The notes beneath the pieces are model-generated. The model worked only from the letters and a program-made list of their open reading frames with translations, did not search any database and had not been told where the DNA came from. A program made the position numbers and the translations under genes. Below are positions 26,082-35,106 of a stretch of DNA of 64,000 nucleotides, piece by piece; the first letter of the stretch is position 1; each line of letters opens with the position of its first letter. Source of the stretch: Flavobacteriales bacterium UBA6770 (GTDB taxonomy: Bacteria > Bacteroidota > Bacteroidia > Flavobacteriales_G > Salibacteraceae); NCBI GenBank assembly GCA_905181875.1, contig CAJIZH010000001.1, forward strand, positions 62,001 to 126,000, read 5' to 3'.

Positions 26082-28292
26082 ATGTCAGAGAATCTAAACA
26101 AACACTCCACAATGGGGACAATGCCTGTTTTTATGACAGCATTAAGCACCATTCTGGGAGCTATTCTATTCTTAAGATTTGGATATGCTGTTGGACATGT
26201 AGGGCTTTTAGGAACGCTTGGAATTGTCTTGCTAGGGCATTTGGTTACCATTCCTACAGCAATGGCTGTTGCTGAAATAGCCACAAACAGCAAAGTAGAG
26301 GGTGGTGGTGCATACTATATGATTTCCAGATCGTTCGGATTGAATATCGGAGCAGCTATTGGTATTGCATTGTTTCTTTCTCAAGCTATTAGTGTTGCAT
26401 TTTATGTAATTGCATTTGCAGTTTCTTTTGAACCTCTCGCAGATGTTATTTATCACCACTATGGAGTTTATGTAGATAATAGATTGGCGGGTCTAATATT
26501 TATGGCTTTACTTGCGATGTTGATGTTGAGTAAGGGTGCCGATATTGGAGTAAAAGCGCTTTATGTAGTTGTTGCAATATTACTTGTCTCGTTGGGTTTG
26601 TTTTTTATAGGAGGGGTATATTCACCCTCTTCAGGAGATATGACTGCTCATATTGAAAACCCCGATAACTTCTTCTATGTTTTTACAATAATATTTCCTG
26701 CATTCACTGGAATCGCAGCTGGTTTAGGACTAAGTGGTGATCTTAAAGATCCAAAAAAGTCAATACCCGCAGGTACAATGTGGGCCACGTTAGTGGGTAT
26801 CATAGTTTATATAGCCGTAGTTTTCAAACTTTTTCTTTCTGCAAGTGCTGAAGACCTTGCAAATACAGATATACTAGTCATGGGAAAAATTGCGATTTGG
26901 GAACCAATAATTCCAATTGGACTAGGTTGTGCCGCAATTTCTTCTGCCTTAGGAAGTATGATGATTGCTCCGAGAACCCTGCAAGCTTTGGGAGTAGATA
27001 AAGTCTTCCCAATGCAATTAAGTCTTTGGTTTGCGAAAGGTAAAGGAATTAGATTAGAGCCATTTAATGCCGCTATAGTAACAAGTGTATTTGGTTTTTT
27101 CTTTGTGGCTATTGGCGATATAAATTTTGTGGCTCAAATAATTTCCATGTTTTTTATGGTGACCTACGGTGCTATTTGTTTGATTTCTTTTCTGGAACAC
27201 TTTGCAGCTGACCCAAGCTATCGACCAACCTTCAGGTCGCGCTGGTATTTTTCATTAATTGGGGCTATACTTTGTTTCTACCTCATGTTTAAAATGAATA
27301 CCGCATATGCTTTTTTGTCAATTGCAATAATGGTTGGAATATATCGCTGGGCAATATCTGTTGGTAACACTGAACGAGACGTTGCAAAATTACTACGAGG
27401 AGTTCTTTTTCAAATGAATAGAAGGCTTTCAGTTTATATTCAAAAGAAGGCAAGTGCTAACGAACAAGGTTGGAGACCTTTTATTATTTGCTTATCTGCT
27501 GATACCTTTAAACGAACAACTTCTTTGGACTTAGTGCGTTGGCTTTCACATAAATATGGTTTTGGTACTTACATCCATTTTATGAAAGGTTTTCTTGATA
27601 ATAAGGCTTATAAAGAGTCTCGGAAAACTAAGCTTAGGCTTATCGCACTTATTAAAGGTACCAGCAGTCGAGTTTATCTGGATACTATAGTTTCACCTTC
27701 TTATACTTCTGCAATTGCTCAAACTATTCAGTTGAGTGGTGTTTCAGGAAGTGGTAATAACTTGATTCTTTTTGAGTACAGTGACGAGGATAGGACAAAG
27801 CTTAAAGAGGTAATTGATAATTACGGCTTGCTTCATGCAACCAATTTCGATGTATGTATTCTGCGTAGCACTTACAAAGGGTTTGGGTACAAAAAGTCAA
27901 TTCATGTTTGGATTTCTGCTAAGGATTATGAGAATTCAAATCTCATGATTTTATTGGCATACATTCTTACGGGTCATCCAGATTGGAAGCAAGCAGAAAT
28001 CAAAATATTTAGTGGATATTCTAAAGGTGAGTACGAAATTAAACGTCAGGCACTTACTGATTTAATTGCCACAGGAAGATTACCCATTTCGCCTAATAAT
28101 ATAGAATTAATTCCTCAACAAGGGGAGTTGATTTCTAAGATTATTGAGCAAAAATCTGGAGATGCGGATCTTACTATTCTTGGATATACCAGTAATTCTC
28201 TTGATGAGCGCGGCGCGGAATTGTTTAACGATTTACCGAATTTAGGAAATACATTATTTGTAAGTGCATTTAACGATAAGGCTATTGAATAA
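26082..28292 (+). CDS. SLC12-like cation-chloride cotransporter / APC permease
   Basis: This 736-residue protein starts with an APC-superfamily membrane domain of about twelve helices (TILGAILFLRFGYAVGHVGL near residue 20, then KVEGGGAYYMISRSFG). A cytoplasmic C-terminal domain of about 280 residues follows, as in SLC12 cotransporters rather than small amino-acid permeases. It probably carries ions such as Na/K/Cl or amino acids; the substrate is not settled by sequence. It begins 24 bases after recQ and overlaps no gene; the DinB gene starts one base after its stop. Confidence 0.82.
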   Translation: MSENLNKHSTMGTMPVFMTALSTILGAILFLRFGYAVGHVGLLGTLGIVLLGHLVTIPTAMAVAEIATNSKVEGGGAYYMISRSFGLNIGAAIGIALFLSQAISVAFYVIAFAVSFEPLADVIYHHYGVYVDNRLAGLIFMALLAMLMLSKGADIGVKALYVVVAILLVSLGLFFIGGVYSPSSGDMTAHIENPDNFFYVFTIIFPAFTGIAAGLGLSGDLKDPKKSIPAGTMWATLVGIIVYIAVVFKLFLSASAEDLANTDILVMGKIAIWEPIIPIGLGCAAISSALGSMMIAPRTLQALGVDKVFPMQLSLWFAKGKGIRLEPFNAAIVTSVFGFFFVAIGDINFVAQIISMFFMVTYGAICLISFLEHFAADPSYRPTFRSRWYFSLIGAILCFYLMFKMNTAYAFLSIAIMVGIYRWAISVGNTERDVAKLLRGVLFQMNRRLSVYIQKKASANEQGWRPFIICLSADTFKRTTSLDLVRWLSHKYGFGTYIHFMKGFLDNKAYKESRKTKLRLIALIKGTSSRVYLDTIVSPSYTSAIAQTIQLSGVSGSGNNLILFEYSDEDRTKLKEVIDNYGLLHATNFDVCILRSTYKGFGYKKSIHVWISAKDYENSNLMILLAYILTGHPDWKQAEIKIFSGYSKGEYEIKRQALTDLIATGRLPISPNNIELIPQQGELISKIIEQKSGDADLTILGYTSNSLDERGAELFNDLPNLGNTLFVSAFNDKAIE

Positions 28293-28293
28293 C

Positions 28294-28752
28294 ATGGAGC
28301 TACAGTTTAGAAACAATAGAATAACAAGAGAAAGAATATTGGGCTCGATTGAAGGATTAACTTTTGATCAGCTTACAAAAACTCCTGAAGGATACAATAA
28401 TAGTATCCTTTGGAACTTTTGTCATGTTGCAGTAACGCAGCATTTGTTGTGCTTTAAATTGGCTGGAAGAGATTCCATAATTCCAGCAACCTTAATAGAG
28501 GTTTATCGAAAGGGAACAGGAAGCGCCGATATTAAAACGCCTAAAGAGGATTTTGAATATTTTAAGTCAAATTATTTTAAATTAATTGACTTAACTGAAG
28601 AGGAATATAAAGCTGGAAAACTTAACGAATTCAATGAATATCCTACAAGTTATGGAGTGGTGCTAAAAAATATTGAAGAAGCAATCTGTTTCAATAATAT
28701 TCATGAAGGACTGCATTTGGGGTATTTAATGGCTCAGAAAAAGTTGATTTAA
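28294..28752 (+). CDS. DinB-like four-helix-bundle protein
   Basis: This protein of about 152 residues fits the DinB_2 superfamily, small helical proteins that often bind a metal through three histidines. Candidates here are HVAVTQH near residue 45 and HEGLHLGYL near the C-terminus. Some members are thiol-dependent transferases; the role here is unknown. The start is ATG 28294, one base after the stop of the transporter gene; an in-frame GTG at 28264 would run into that gene and is less likely. Confidence 0.78.
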   Translation: MELQFRNNRITRERILGSIEGLTFDQLTKTPEGYNNSILWNFCHVAVTQHLLCFKLAGRDSIIPATLIEVYRKGTGSADIKTPKEDFEYFKSNYFKLIDLTEEEYKAGKLNEFNEYPTSYGVVLKNIEEAICFNNIHEGLHLGYLMAQKKLI

Positions 28753-28775
28753 TGATTTCATAAACAATTTAGTTT

Positions 28776-28988
28776 ATGAAACTTTCTGATTATTTACTGG
28801 TTTTACTTGTCATTATTATTTCTTTAATCGCTTTTCCTACCTCGATTATATCTTCTAATTGTATTGAATTTTTTAGTTCTATTTTTATTAATGGGAGCTG
28901 TGGTTTTTCAATTAAAGGTTGGAATCATGAAAATTTTTATCGATTTATAAGTAATGATTCTAAGCTTCCATTTTTTGAATATTTTTAA
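28776..28988 (+). CDS. small possible membrane peptide, doubtful
   Basis: A 70-codon frame with ATG start encodes a very hydrophobic N-terminal segment (LLVLLVIIISLIAFP, about residues 7-22) and a polar tail. It resembles no family known to me. It may be a short membrane protein or a leftover; neither codon pattern nor context decides. Confidence 0.25.
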   Translation: MKLSDYLLVLLVIIISLIAFPTSIISSNCIEFFSSIFINGSCGFSIKGWNHENFYRFISNDSKLPFFEYF

Positions 28989-29295
28989 TTGGAAATTGAT
29001 CGTACCTATCGAATTAAGCCATAATCTAAAATATTTTTATTTTTATTAAAACAAATAAAAGGAGAATGCCAAAAAAGTAAAAAAACAGAAATAAATGCAT
29101 TGACTTTTTTAATGTATTCTTTTCTTACCGTTTCAATATTGCTATAATTAGGATTGTAAGACTATTCAAGCAGTATAATTATATAATAATATGAGCGTAA
29201 TGTTGATAATTCTAATCCTATTCGTTAAAAACTAAAATAGGAAACATTCTATTCCAGAACGGCAAAAGTCCTTTATTTGCCTTGATACAAACACA
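28989..29295. other. AT-rich intergenic stretch, nothing recognised
   Basis: No open frame of note, hairpin with T run, tRNA or clear promoter was seen. It presumably holds the promoter of the NlpC/P60 gene that follows, but no close match to TTG / TAnnTTTG with proper spacing was found. Confidence 0.4.
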
Positions 29296-30078
29296 GTGAA
29301 ATACGGCATATCTATATTAAGCGTAGTTCCCGGAAGGGAAGAGGCTAGCGATAAGGCAGAGATGGTGACTCAGCTGCTTTTTGGCGACCATTATAAAATC
29401 ATTGACGAACGCGTAAATTGGGTTAAAATTCGCGTTGCATTTGATAAATACGAATGTTGGATCGATCGTAAGCAGGCTTTTGAAGTAAATAAAGAGATTT
29501 ATGAAGAGGTGGAAACTTCTAGAGAATGGAACAGTTGTACGGATCTTGTAAATATCATTCAAAATGCTAAAAACAATGAACTACAGCCTATTGCGATGGG
29601 CAGTGTGCTCCCGTTTTTTAAGGATAATTTAATAACTATCGGTTCAGAGAATTTTGCATTTGAAGGAACTGCAGTTCACAGTAGTGAAGCACTTTCTCGA
29701 TCAAAGATTCTTGAAAATGCATTGTTGTACATTAATTCGCCTTACTTATGGGGAGGGAAATCTCCTTTTGGTATAGATTGTTCGGGATTAACCCAAATGG
29801 TTTACAAAATAGCAGGAAAGAAGCTACCTCGTGATGCCTATCAGCAGGCAGAGATTGGAACTACTCTAAGTTTTGTTGAAGAAGCAGAAGATGGGGATTT
29901 AGCATTTTTCGACAACGAAGATGGAAGTATAATACATGTTGGGATTTTAATGAATGAAAACGAAATTATTCACGCAAGTGGAAAAGTTCGAATTGATAAA
30001 ATTGACCACCAAGGCATTTTCAATGTCGATACCAATACCTATTCACACAAACTAAGGCTGATAAAGCAAATTATTTGA
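29296..30078 (+). CDS. C40 family (NlpC/P60) cell-wall peptidase with SH3-like N-terminus
   Basis: This 260-residue protein has an N-terminal bacterial SH3-like region (about residues 1-60) and a C-terminal NlpC/P60 domain. The catalytic cysteine is Cys162 in GIDCSGLTQMVY, the histidine is His214 in IIHVGIL, and the third polar residue is probably the His in IIHASG. Such enzymes cut gamma-D-Glu-diamino acid bonds in peptidoglycan peptides. The start is GTG 29296, with no earlier ATG in frame. No signal peptide is seen, so it may act on imported muropeptides in the cytoplasm, as YkfC-type enzymes do; this is inference. Confidence 0.87.
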   Translation: MKYGISILSVVPGREEASDKAEMVTQLLFGDHYKIIDERVNWVKIRVAFDKYECWIDRKQAFEVNKEIYEEVETSREWNSCTDLVNIIQNAKNNELQPIAMGSVLPFFKDNLITIGSENFAFEGTAVHSSEALSRSKILENALLYINSPYLWGGKSPFGIDCSGLTQMVYKIAGKKLPRDAYQQAEIGTTLSFVEEAEDGDLAFFDNEDGSIIHVGILMNENEIIHASGKVRIDKIDHQGIFNVDTNTYSHKLRLIKQII

Positions 30079-30209
30079 TTACCAGATAGTTGTATTTTTT
30101 TTGAAATTTCTTTTGGAATTTTTGGGGTTTCTGCATTCTATAATCAGAAATTAACTCGTGTTGAGGATTAAAACTAAAGATTATTAAACTGAGAGAAATT
30201 GGAATTGGA

Positions 30210-30731
30210 GTTTTACACGTGCTTTCTGGCTTTAAAGCAAACGCATTAGGGAATTGAGTAATTAAAGGAAAAGTGGTCGATTCAGAAGATCAGCCCATAA
30301 TAGGCGCTTACGCATCTACCTATGTTGGTTCAAATATGAGATGGGCTGTTACAAACCTCGATGGATATTTTACAATAAGACCATTGCCGGTTGGAACCTA
30401 TGACTTAACCATAACTAGTAGTTCTTTCGATACAATAAAACTTGTAGGAATTAAAGTGAAAGGTGACGGGATATTTTTTTTGAAGAACTAGCAAATGGCT
30501 TATAGAAGTATGGTTCTTGTTACAATTACACATTATGTAAAACCTCCAATAAATAAAATGGAACCGAGTTTAATTGATTTACTCCCCGTAACTTTCACTC
30601 AATTCGCAACAAAAACAAGTCTAGGTTCAATGATTGCAGCCCAAAGTTCAGAGATATTTCAAGTAGATGAAGGACAGCCTATTTACTTCCGTGGGGCAAG
30701 GGCACAATCGGTAGTTTACTTTATAGATGGC
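30210..30731 (+). pseudogene. remnant of a carboxypeptidase-regulatory / TonB-plug surface protein
   Basis: One frame reads through a signal-peptide-like stretch, then a TGA at 30255-30257, then KGKVVDSEDQPIIGAYAS and DLTITSSSFDTIKLVGIKVK (carboxypeptidase-regulatory beta domain), then a TAG at 30489-30491. It goes on into SLGSMIAAQSSEIFQVDEGQ and YFRGARAQSVVYFIDG, which is the plug-domain pattern of TonB-dependent receptor-like proteins. The body of such a protein is missing. At 30732 the same frame passes directly into a sigma-factor sequence. This is a broken gene with two in-frame stops and a deletion junction. Confidence 0.75.
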
Positions 30732-31304
30732 GTGAAATTCTTCGCTAATTACAAACACATTACTAATGAAGAATTGTTGAAGCGATTTCAGCAATACAAT
30801 GACAAAATGGCTTTTGGTATTCTCTACAAGAGTTACTTGCGTTTGTTGTTGGGTACTTTTACACGTTACTTGAAATCTCCAGAAGATGCTGAAGATTTGG
30901 TAATGGAGCTTTATGAAAAATGTTTAGACATTCTTAAGTCGTCTAACGAAATTAAATTCCTTAAAACTTACCTGTTTGTTATTGCCAAAAACGCAGCCCT
31001 TGGCAAACTAATATCGAAACAAATTTTGATAGAATACCATGATTTAGTTAAGCTTGAAAAAGAGATTGAGGTTGATAATCAATTAATAATCAACAATCAA
31101 AAAGAAATTGATTTGCTCAACGGAATGAAATTTCTAACCGAAGAGCAACGTCTTTGTATTGTTCATTTTTATTTTAAAAAAATGAGGTACAAACAAGTTG
31201 TTGAAATTTCAGGAATGGACGTAAAGAGTGTGAAAGCTCATCTTCAAAATGGAAAGCGCATGCTGAACAAATACTTACTGAAAATTAGAAATTATGAAAA
31301 CTAA
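30732..31304 (+). CDS. sigma-70 family (ECF-type) RNA polymerase sigma factor, start lost or unusual
   Basis: About 190 residues from 30732 match an ECF-type sigma factor: region 2 (ITNEELLKRFQQYNDKMAFGILYKSY and SPEDAEDLVMELYEKCLDIL) and region 4 (FLTEEQRLCIVHFYFKKMRYKQVVEISGMDVKSVKAHL). The frame is continuous upstream with the plug-protein remnant and there is no ATG at the natural start; GTG 30732 is the best candidate, and a fusion from ATG 30495 is possible. The natural promoter may be gone. It overlaps the next gene by 11 bases, the usual sigma/anti-sigma coupling. Confidence 0.75.
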   Translation: MKFFANYKHITNEELLKRFQQYNDKMAFGILYKSYLRLLLGTFTRYLKSPEDAEDLVMELYEKCLDILKSSNEIKFLKTYLFVIAKNAALGKLISKQILIEYHDLVKLEKEIEVDNQLIINNQKEIDLLNGMKFLTEEQRLCIVHFYFKKMRYKQVVEISGMDVKSVKAHLQNGKRMLNKYLLKIRNYEN

Positions 31305-31572
31305 TAAGCTCAAAAGCATATTTCAGTCTAATTTTTTAGTTGACGAATCAGTTAGCGATAACTGGCATACATTAGAATCGGATGCTCTAGAACTTGGATT
31401 TTTGGATAATGCACTCGATTTAGTTTCGGATAAAGATGTTGCTAGATTAGAGGAACGTATTAATAGTAAGATTGCGTTAAAATCAAATCTTTTTTTAAAT
31501 TATTGTCTATCAATTATGCTATTACTAGTATTGGAGATTTTGAGCTACCTAGTCTTTGTCTTTTCAAGATAG
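31294..31572 (+). CDS. small membrane protein, putative anti-sigma partner
   Basis: This 92-residue protein has an acidic soluble N-terminus (about residues 1-66) and one C-terminal transmembrane segment (LSIMLLLVLEILSYLVFVF). It overlaps the sigma factor gene by 11 bases, which suggests a coupled regulator that holds the sigma factor at the membrane. No zinc-binding anti-sigma motif (HxxxCxxC) is present, so the role rests on position only. The 264 bases after it hold an open frame without a start codon (about 31637-31791) but nothing convincing. Confidence 0.5.
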   Translation: MKTNKLKSIFQSNFLVDESVSDNWHTLESDALELGFLDNALDLVSDKDVARLEERINSKIALKSNLFLNYCLSIMLLLVLEILSYLVFVFSR

Positions 31573-31836
31573 AAAGCTAGTTGAGCATAAGCAAGAACCC
31601 CTATCTTGAAATGCTATTTATTCACATCAAATTATTTTAAAGGAGGCTAGCTGGTATCCATCTCTTTCTTTGTGCAACTTAAATCAGGTTTATAAAGCAA
31701 AAAGTGTATTGGCAAATGTTGTTGAAGGGGTTGGTTTCTGTAAAAAACAAGCAACTTTAAAACCATCAAGTCCAGAAAAGTCTTTTTTGTAAAGTGAATT
31801 GCTTTCTTAAAGCCAATAACAAGCTAGTTTTGCCCA

Positions 31837-32205
31837 ATGAAAAAACAAGAACGTGTAGTAGTAATTGGTGCTTCAATAAATCCAGATAGGTATTCATATA
31901 GAGCTACAATTGCCTTGAAAAACGAGGGACATACTCCAATTCCAGTTGGTTTGCACGATGGGGAGATTAGTGGGTTAGAAATACTGACAGGAACTCCAAG
32001 CATTCCAGCTGTGGATTCTATTACATTGTATCTTGGAGCAGCCCGGCAGCCAGTTATGTATGATTACATTTTAAGCTTAATGCCTAAAAGGATAATATTT
32101 AATCCAGGGACTGAGAATGAGGAGCTTAAAGATTTAGCTGCTGCGAAAGGGATAGAGTCTATTGAGGCTTGCACATTAGTTATGTTGTCGGTTGGAAATT
32201 TCTAA
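31837..32205 (+). CDS. CoA-binding domain protein (YccU-like)
   Basis: This 122-residue protein is a single Rossmann-type CoA_binding_2 domain: VVVIGASINPDRYSYRATIAL at the N-terminus is the typical nucleotide-binding loop, and RIIFNPGTENEELKDLAAA near residue 90 is the second conserved block. Members bind CoA or acyl-CoA in the cytoplasm and their job is mostly unknown. It stands alone between the sigma/anti-sigma pair and the large membrane protein gene. Confidence 0.85.
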   Translation: MKKQERVVVIGASINPDRYSYRATIALKNEGHTPIPVGLHDGEISGLEILTGTPSIPAVDSITLYLGAARQPVMYDYILSLMPKRIIFNPGTENEELKDLAAAKGIESIEACTLVMLSVGNF

Positions 32206-32310
32206 TTTCAATTCTTAAATTGATGCTATAAATGTTCAAGGAGAATTGCAGTAATAATTAGGGTTTCATTTTGGCCAAATAATTACTTTAGTCAGCCACA
32301 ATAAGCAGCA

Positions 32311-35106
32311 ATGGCAAAAAAAGGTAAACAGCAACTGTCTGAACAGAAAAAAGGCGGTGAATGGAAAGTTGACAACCGTTCAAAAATCAACGTAATTGTG
32401 TTGAATACCAGCCAAGAGCAAACTCAAAACTTACTCGATAGCTACTCCAAAATTGGAAATGGAGATCAAGAGCGCGTTTCTTTATCATTTTTTTGTGCTG
32501 CAATGTTGTTGGATGCACCTGCCAATGTCAAAAAATACGATCTAGCAACTGTTTCTGATGCCATTAAAATTAGTAAATCTGAAAGCGATGCTAAGTTTAT
32601 AAAGGTTTTGGACGGTAATAAGCTTTCAAAAAAGTTTGAACTTCAAGACTTAGTGAAGTTGAATGTTGAGAATGCTTCGCTTTATCAAGTCCGTTATGTT
32701 GGGCAAGAAGGTCTAGACATCAAGAATAATATAGGATTTGAGGTTGTTGATGCGGAAGTATTGTGCTATGCTGCTGAAATATTACCTGACAACACAGAAT
32801 TAGACGGTTTAGTGGCCTTTGTTGTGAAAAAGCTATCACTTAAAGCTGAGCTTATAGAACTTCGGAAAAACAGCCCTTTTGCTGCTCGAGTTGCAATTGG
32901 TCTTCTTCAAAAAGTCAAACGCTGGTTATGGTGGTATCTAGTTTTACCGCTTAAAGAGTTTAAAAGCAGTCCAATTGATAGGTATTCGTTTTTGGTAGAA
33001 GAGTCTTTTTACCGAATGAAATTTATGATTTTTGCATTAATACTGCTAATTGGAATGCCTATAGCTGCCTATAATTCAGGTATATCTGGTGATGAGTTTG
33101 TTCAATACAAACAGGGGAAAGCCGTTCTAGATTGGTTCCTGAACTTTGGTGAGGTTACAGATCAGAATAGGACTGCAATCGAAGATCCGAAGACATTATT
33201 GCACTTATATGGGAGTTCATTTGATGTTGTCACTGCCGCGTTTAATCGCATTTTTAATATTGAAAACGAATACGAATGGCGGCATGTTTTAAATTCCTTG
33301 ACGGGTTGGTTGTTGATTGTTTTTTGTGGTTTACTTGCGGTAAAAATTAAGGGGTGGAGAGCAGGTTTGTTGGCTATGTTTTTAGTCTTTGTTTCTCCTC
33401 GAATTTTAGGTCACTCTTGGAATAATCCGAAGGATATTCCATTTGCTATGAGCTATATAATTGGCCTCTACTATATTCTTAATTATTTACGAAACCTGCA
33501 TCAAATCAAATTCAAGCATGTTTTGCTAGTGGCTATGGCAATTGGTGTTTCTATTGGTATTCGAATTGGCGGATTATTGTTGTTTGCTTACCTGTTTCTA
33601 TTTACTGGACTTTATTATCTCATTCTTAGTCGTGGAATTTTAAAAGCCTTCGCCAGTGAAAATCTGAAGTATTTAAAGCCAATTTTTATATCGTTGGGTG
33701 GAATAGTTGTACTTGGATATATTGCTGGAATTGTGCTTTGGCCTTATGCGTTAATCGACCCATTAGCCAATCCAAAAGAGTCACTGGAAGTAATGACAAG
33801 TTACGGAACTTCAATTCGGCAACTATTTGAAGGTCATATAGTTTGGAGTGACTACTTGCCGTGGTACTATATATCGAAATATATATTGATTACCACTCCT
33901 ATTGTAGTTTGGCTTGGTGTAATACTGTTCTTTGTATTTTACTTTAAGTATCGAGATCGATTGGAACTTTTTTGGAAGTTTACAGTCTTCTTTGCCTTCG
34001 CTTTTCCAATTGCATATATCATTTACAAAAGCAGTAACGTTTATGGTGGCTGGAGACATGCTTTATTTGTTTATCCGCCTGTCGCAGTTTGTGCCGCAAT
34101 TGGATACGATCAGTTAGTTTCGATATTTAAAAATAAATGGGTTCAGCGAATTGCGGTCACTGGTGTTGTAGTAATTGCATTTCACCCATTAAAGCACACC
34201 TTCTCAAATCATCCTTTCCAATATCAATACTTTAACGAAGTTGTGGGTGGTATCGATGCTGCTGCATCGAAATACGAAACCGATTATTACTATCACAGTA
34301 CAAGAGAAGCATACTTATGGTTAACCGATAATGTAGATTGGTCAAAGTATTCTAAAAAAAATAAACTTAAAGTTGCTACAAATGGGTTGTTCTCTGTTCG
34401 ATATTTTGCCAGACACGATCTTAAAGAAAAAGTTCAACTCAGCTATTCTCGCTATTACGTAAGAGGAACGAGTGATTGGGATTATTACATCTGCGTAAAT
34501 AGCTATATAAATCCTAGTCAGTTAAAAAGAGGCCTTTGGCCTCCAAAGAATACGGCTTATTCGGTAAAAGTTGATAATACTCCTCTTTGCGCAGTCATCG
34601 AAAGAAAGACAAGAAAGGATTTATTAGGAAGTAAAGCGCTAGAAGTGGGAGACAATTTCAAGGCTATAGAGTTATTGACCGAGGCTATTGAAGAAAATCC
34701 CATGTCTGAGATTGCATATTTAAATTTAGCTCAGGCATATTTGAATATTGAGCAATACGACAAAGGTTTGAAGGTAACTCAAGATATAATGAAGGTTTAT
34801 CCAAATTACGACAAAGCTTTGTACACTAGATCGGTAATTTACCTGAATAGCGGAAAGCTAAAGGAGGCGATAGAAACGTCGAAAGAAGTGCTGAAAGAGA
34901 ACCCTAAATACGATAATTCATATTACATAATGGCATTGGCATATCTTACGGCCGGAGATGTGAATTCTGCAAAAACTAATCTAAAGAAATGTATTGATGG
35001 AATGCCAAACTTTAAGCCTGCTTACGAGTTGATGGTTCAGATATATCAGCGAGAAGGCAATCAAGAAATGGCTCAGCGGTTTCAAGGATATGTTAATCAA
35101 CTCTAG
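32311..35106 (+). CDS. GT39-like multi-pass membrane glycosyltransferase with C-terminal TPRs
   Basis: This 931-residue protein has three parts. Residues 1-235 are soluble and unrecognised. Residues of about 240-630 form about ten membrane segments with GISGDEFVQYKQG after the first one, the usual place of the acidic catalytic motif of GT39/PMT-type enzymes that use polyprenyl-phosphate sugars. Residues of about 775-925 hold four TPR units (AYLNLAQAYLNIEQYDKG and so on). It probably glycosylates proteins or lipids outside the inner membrane; the substrate is unknown. The N-terminal domain is unusual for the family. It converges with the MBL gene, whose stop follows directly. Confidence 0.7.
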   Translation: MAKKGKQQLSEQKKGGEWKVDNRSKINVIVLNTSQEQTQNLLDSYSKIGNGDQERVSLSFFCAAMLLDAPANVKKYDLATVSDAIKISKSESDAKFIKVLDGNKLSKKFELQDLVKLNVENASLYQVRYVGQEGLDIKNNIGFEVVDAEVLCYAAEILPDNTELDGLVAFVVKKLSLKAELIELRKNSPFAARVAIGLLQKVKRWLWWYLVLPLKEFKSSPIDRYSFLVEESFYRMKFMIFALILLIGMPIAAYNSGISGDEFVQYKQGKAVLDWFLNFGEVTDQNRTAIEDPKTLLHLYGSSFDVVTAAFNRIFNIENEYEWRHVLNSLTGWLLIVFCGLLAVKIKGWRAGLLAMFLVFVSPRILGHSWNNPKDIPFAMSYIIGLYYILNYLRNLHQIKFKHVLLVAMAIGVSIGIRIGGLLLFAYLFLFTGLYYLILSRGILKAFASENLKYLKPIFISLGGIVVLGYIAGIVLWPYALIDPLANPKESLEVMTSYGTSIRQLFEGHIVWSDYLPWYYISKYILITTPIVVWLGVILFFVFYFKYRDRLELFWKFTVFFAFAFPIAYIIYKSSNVYGGWRHALFVYPPVAVCAAIGYDQLVSIFKNKWVQRIAVTGVVVIAFHPLKHTFSNHPFQYQYFNEVVGGIDAAASKYETDYYYHSTREAYLWLTDNVDWSKYSKKNKLKVATNGLFSVRYFARHDLKEKVQLSYSRYYVRGTSDWDYYICVNSYINPSQLKRGLWPPKNTAYSVKVDNTPLCAVIERKTRKDLLGSKALEVGDNFKAIELLTEAIEENPMSEIAYLNLAQAYLNIEQYDKGLKVTQDIMKVYPNYDKALYTRSVIYLNSGKLKEAIETSKEVLKENPKYDNSYYIMALAYLTAGDVNSAKTNLKKCIDGMPNFKPAYELMVQIYQREGNQEMAQRFQGYVNQL

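Noticed and set aside
31637-31791. Open stretch without start codon after the anti-sigma-like gene
   Set aside because: About 50 codons with no ATG/GTG start and no recognisable motif; chance opening is likely.
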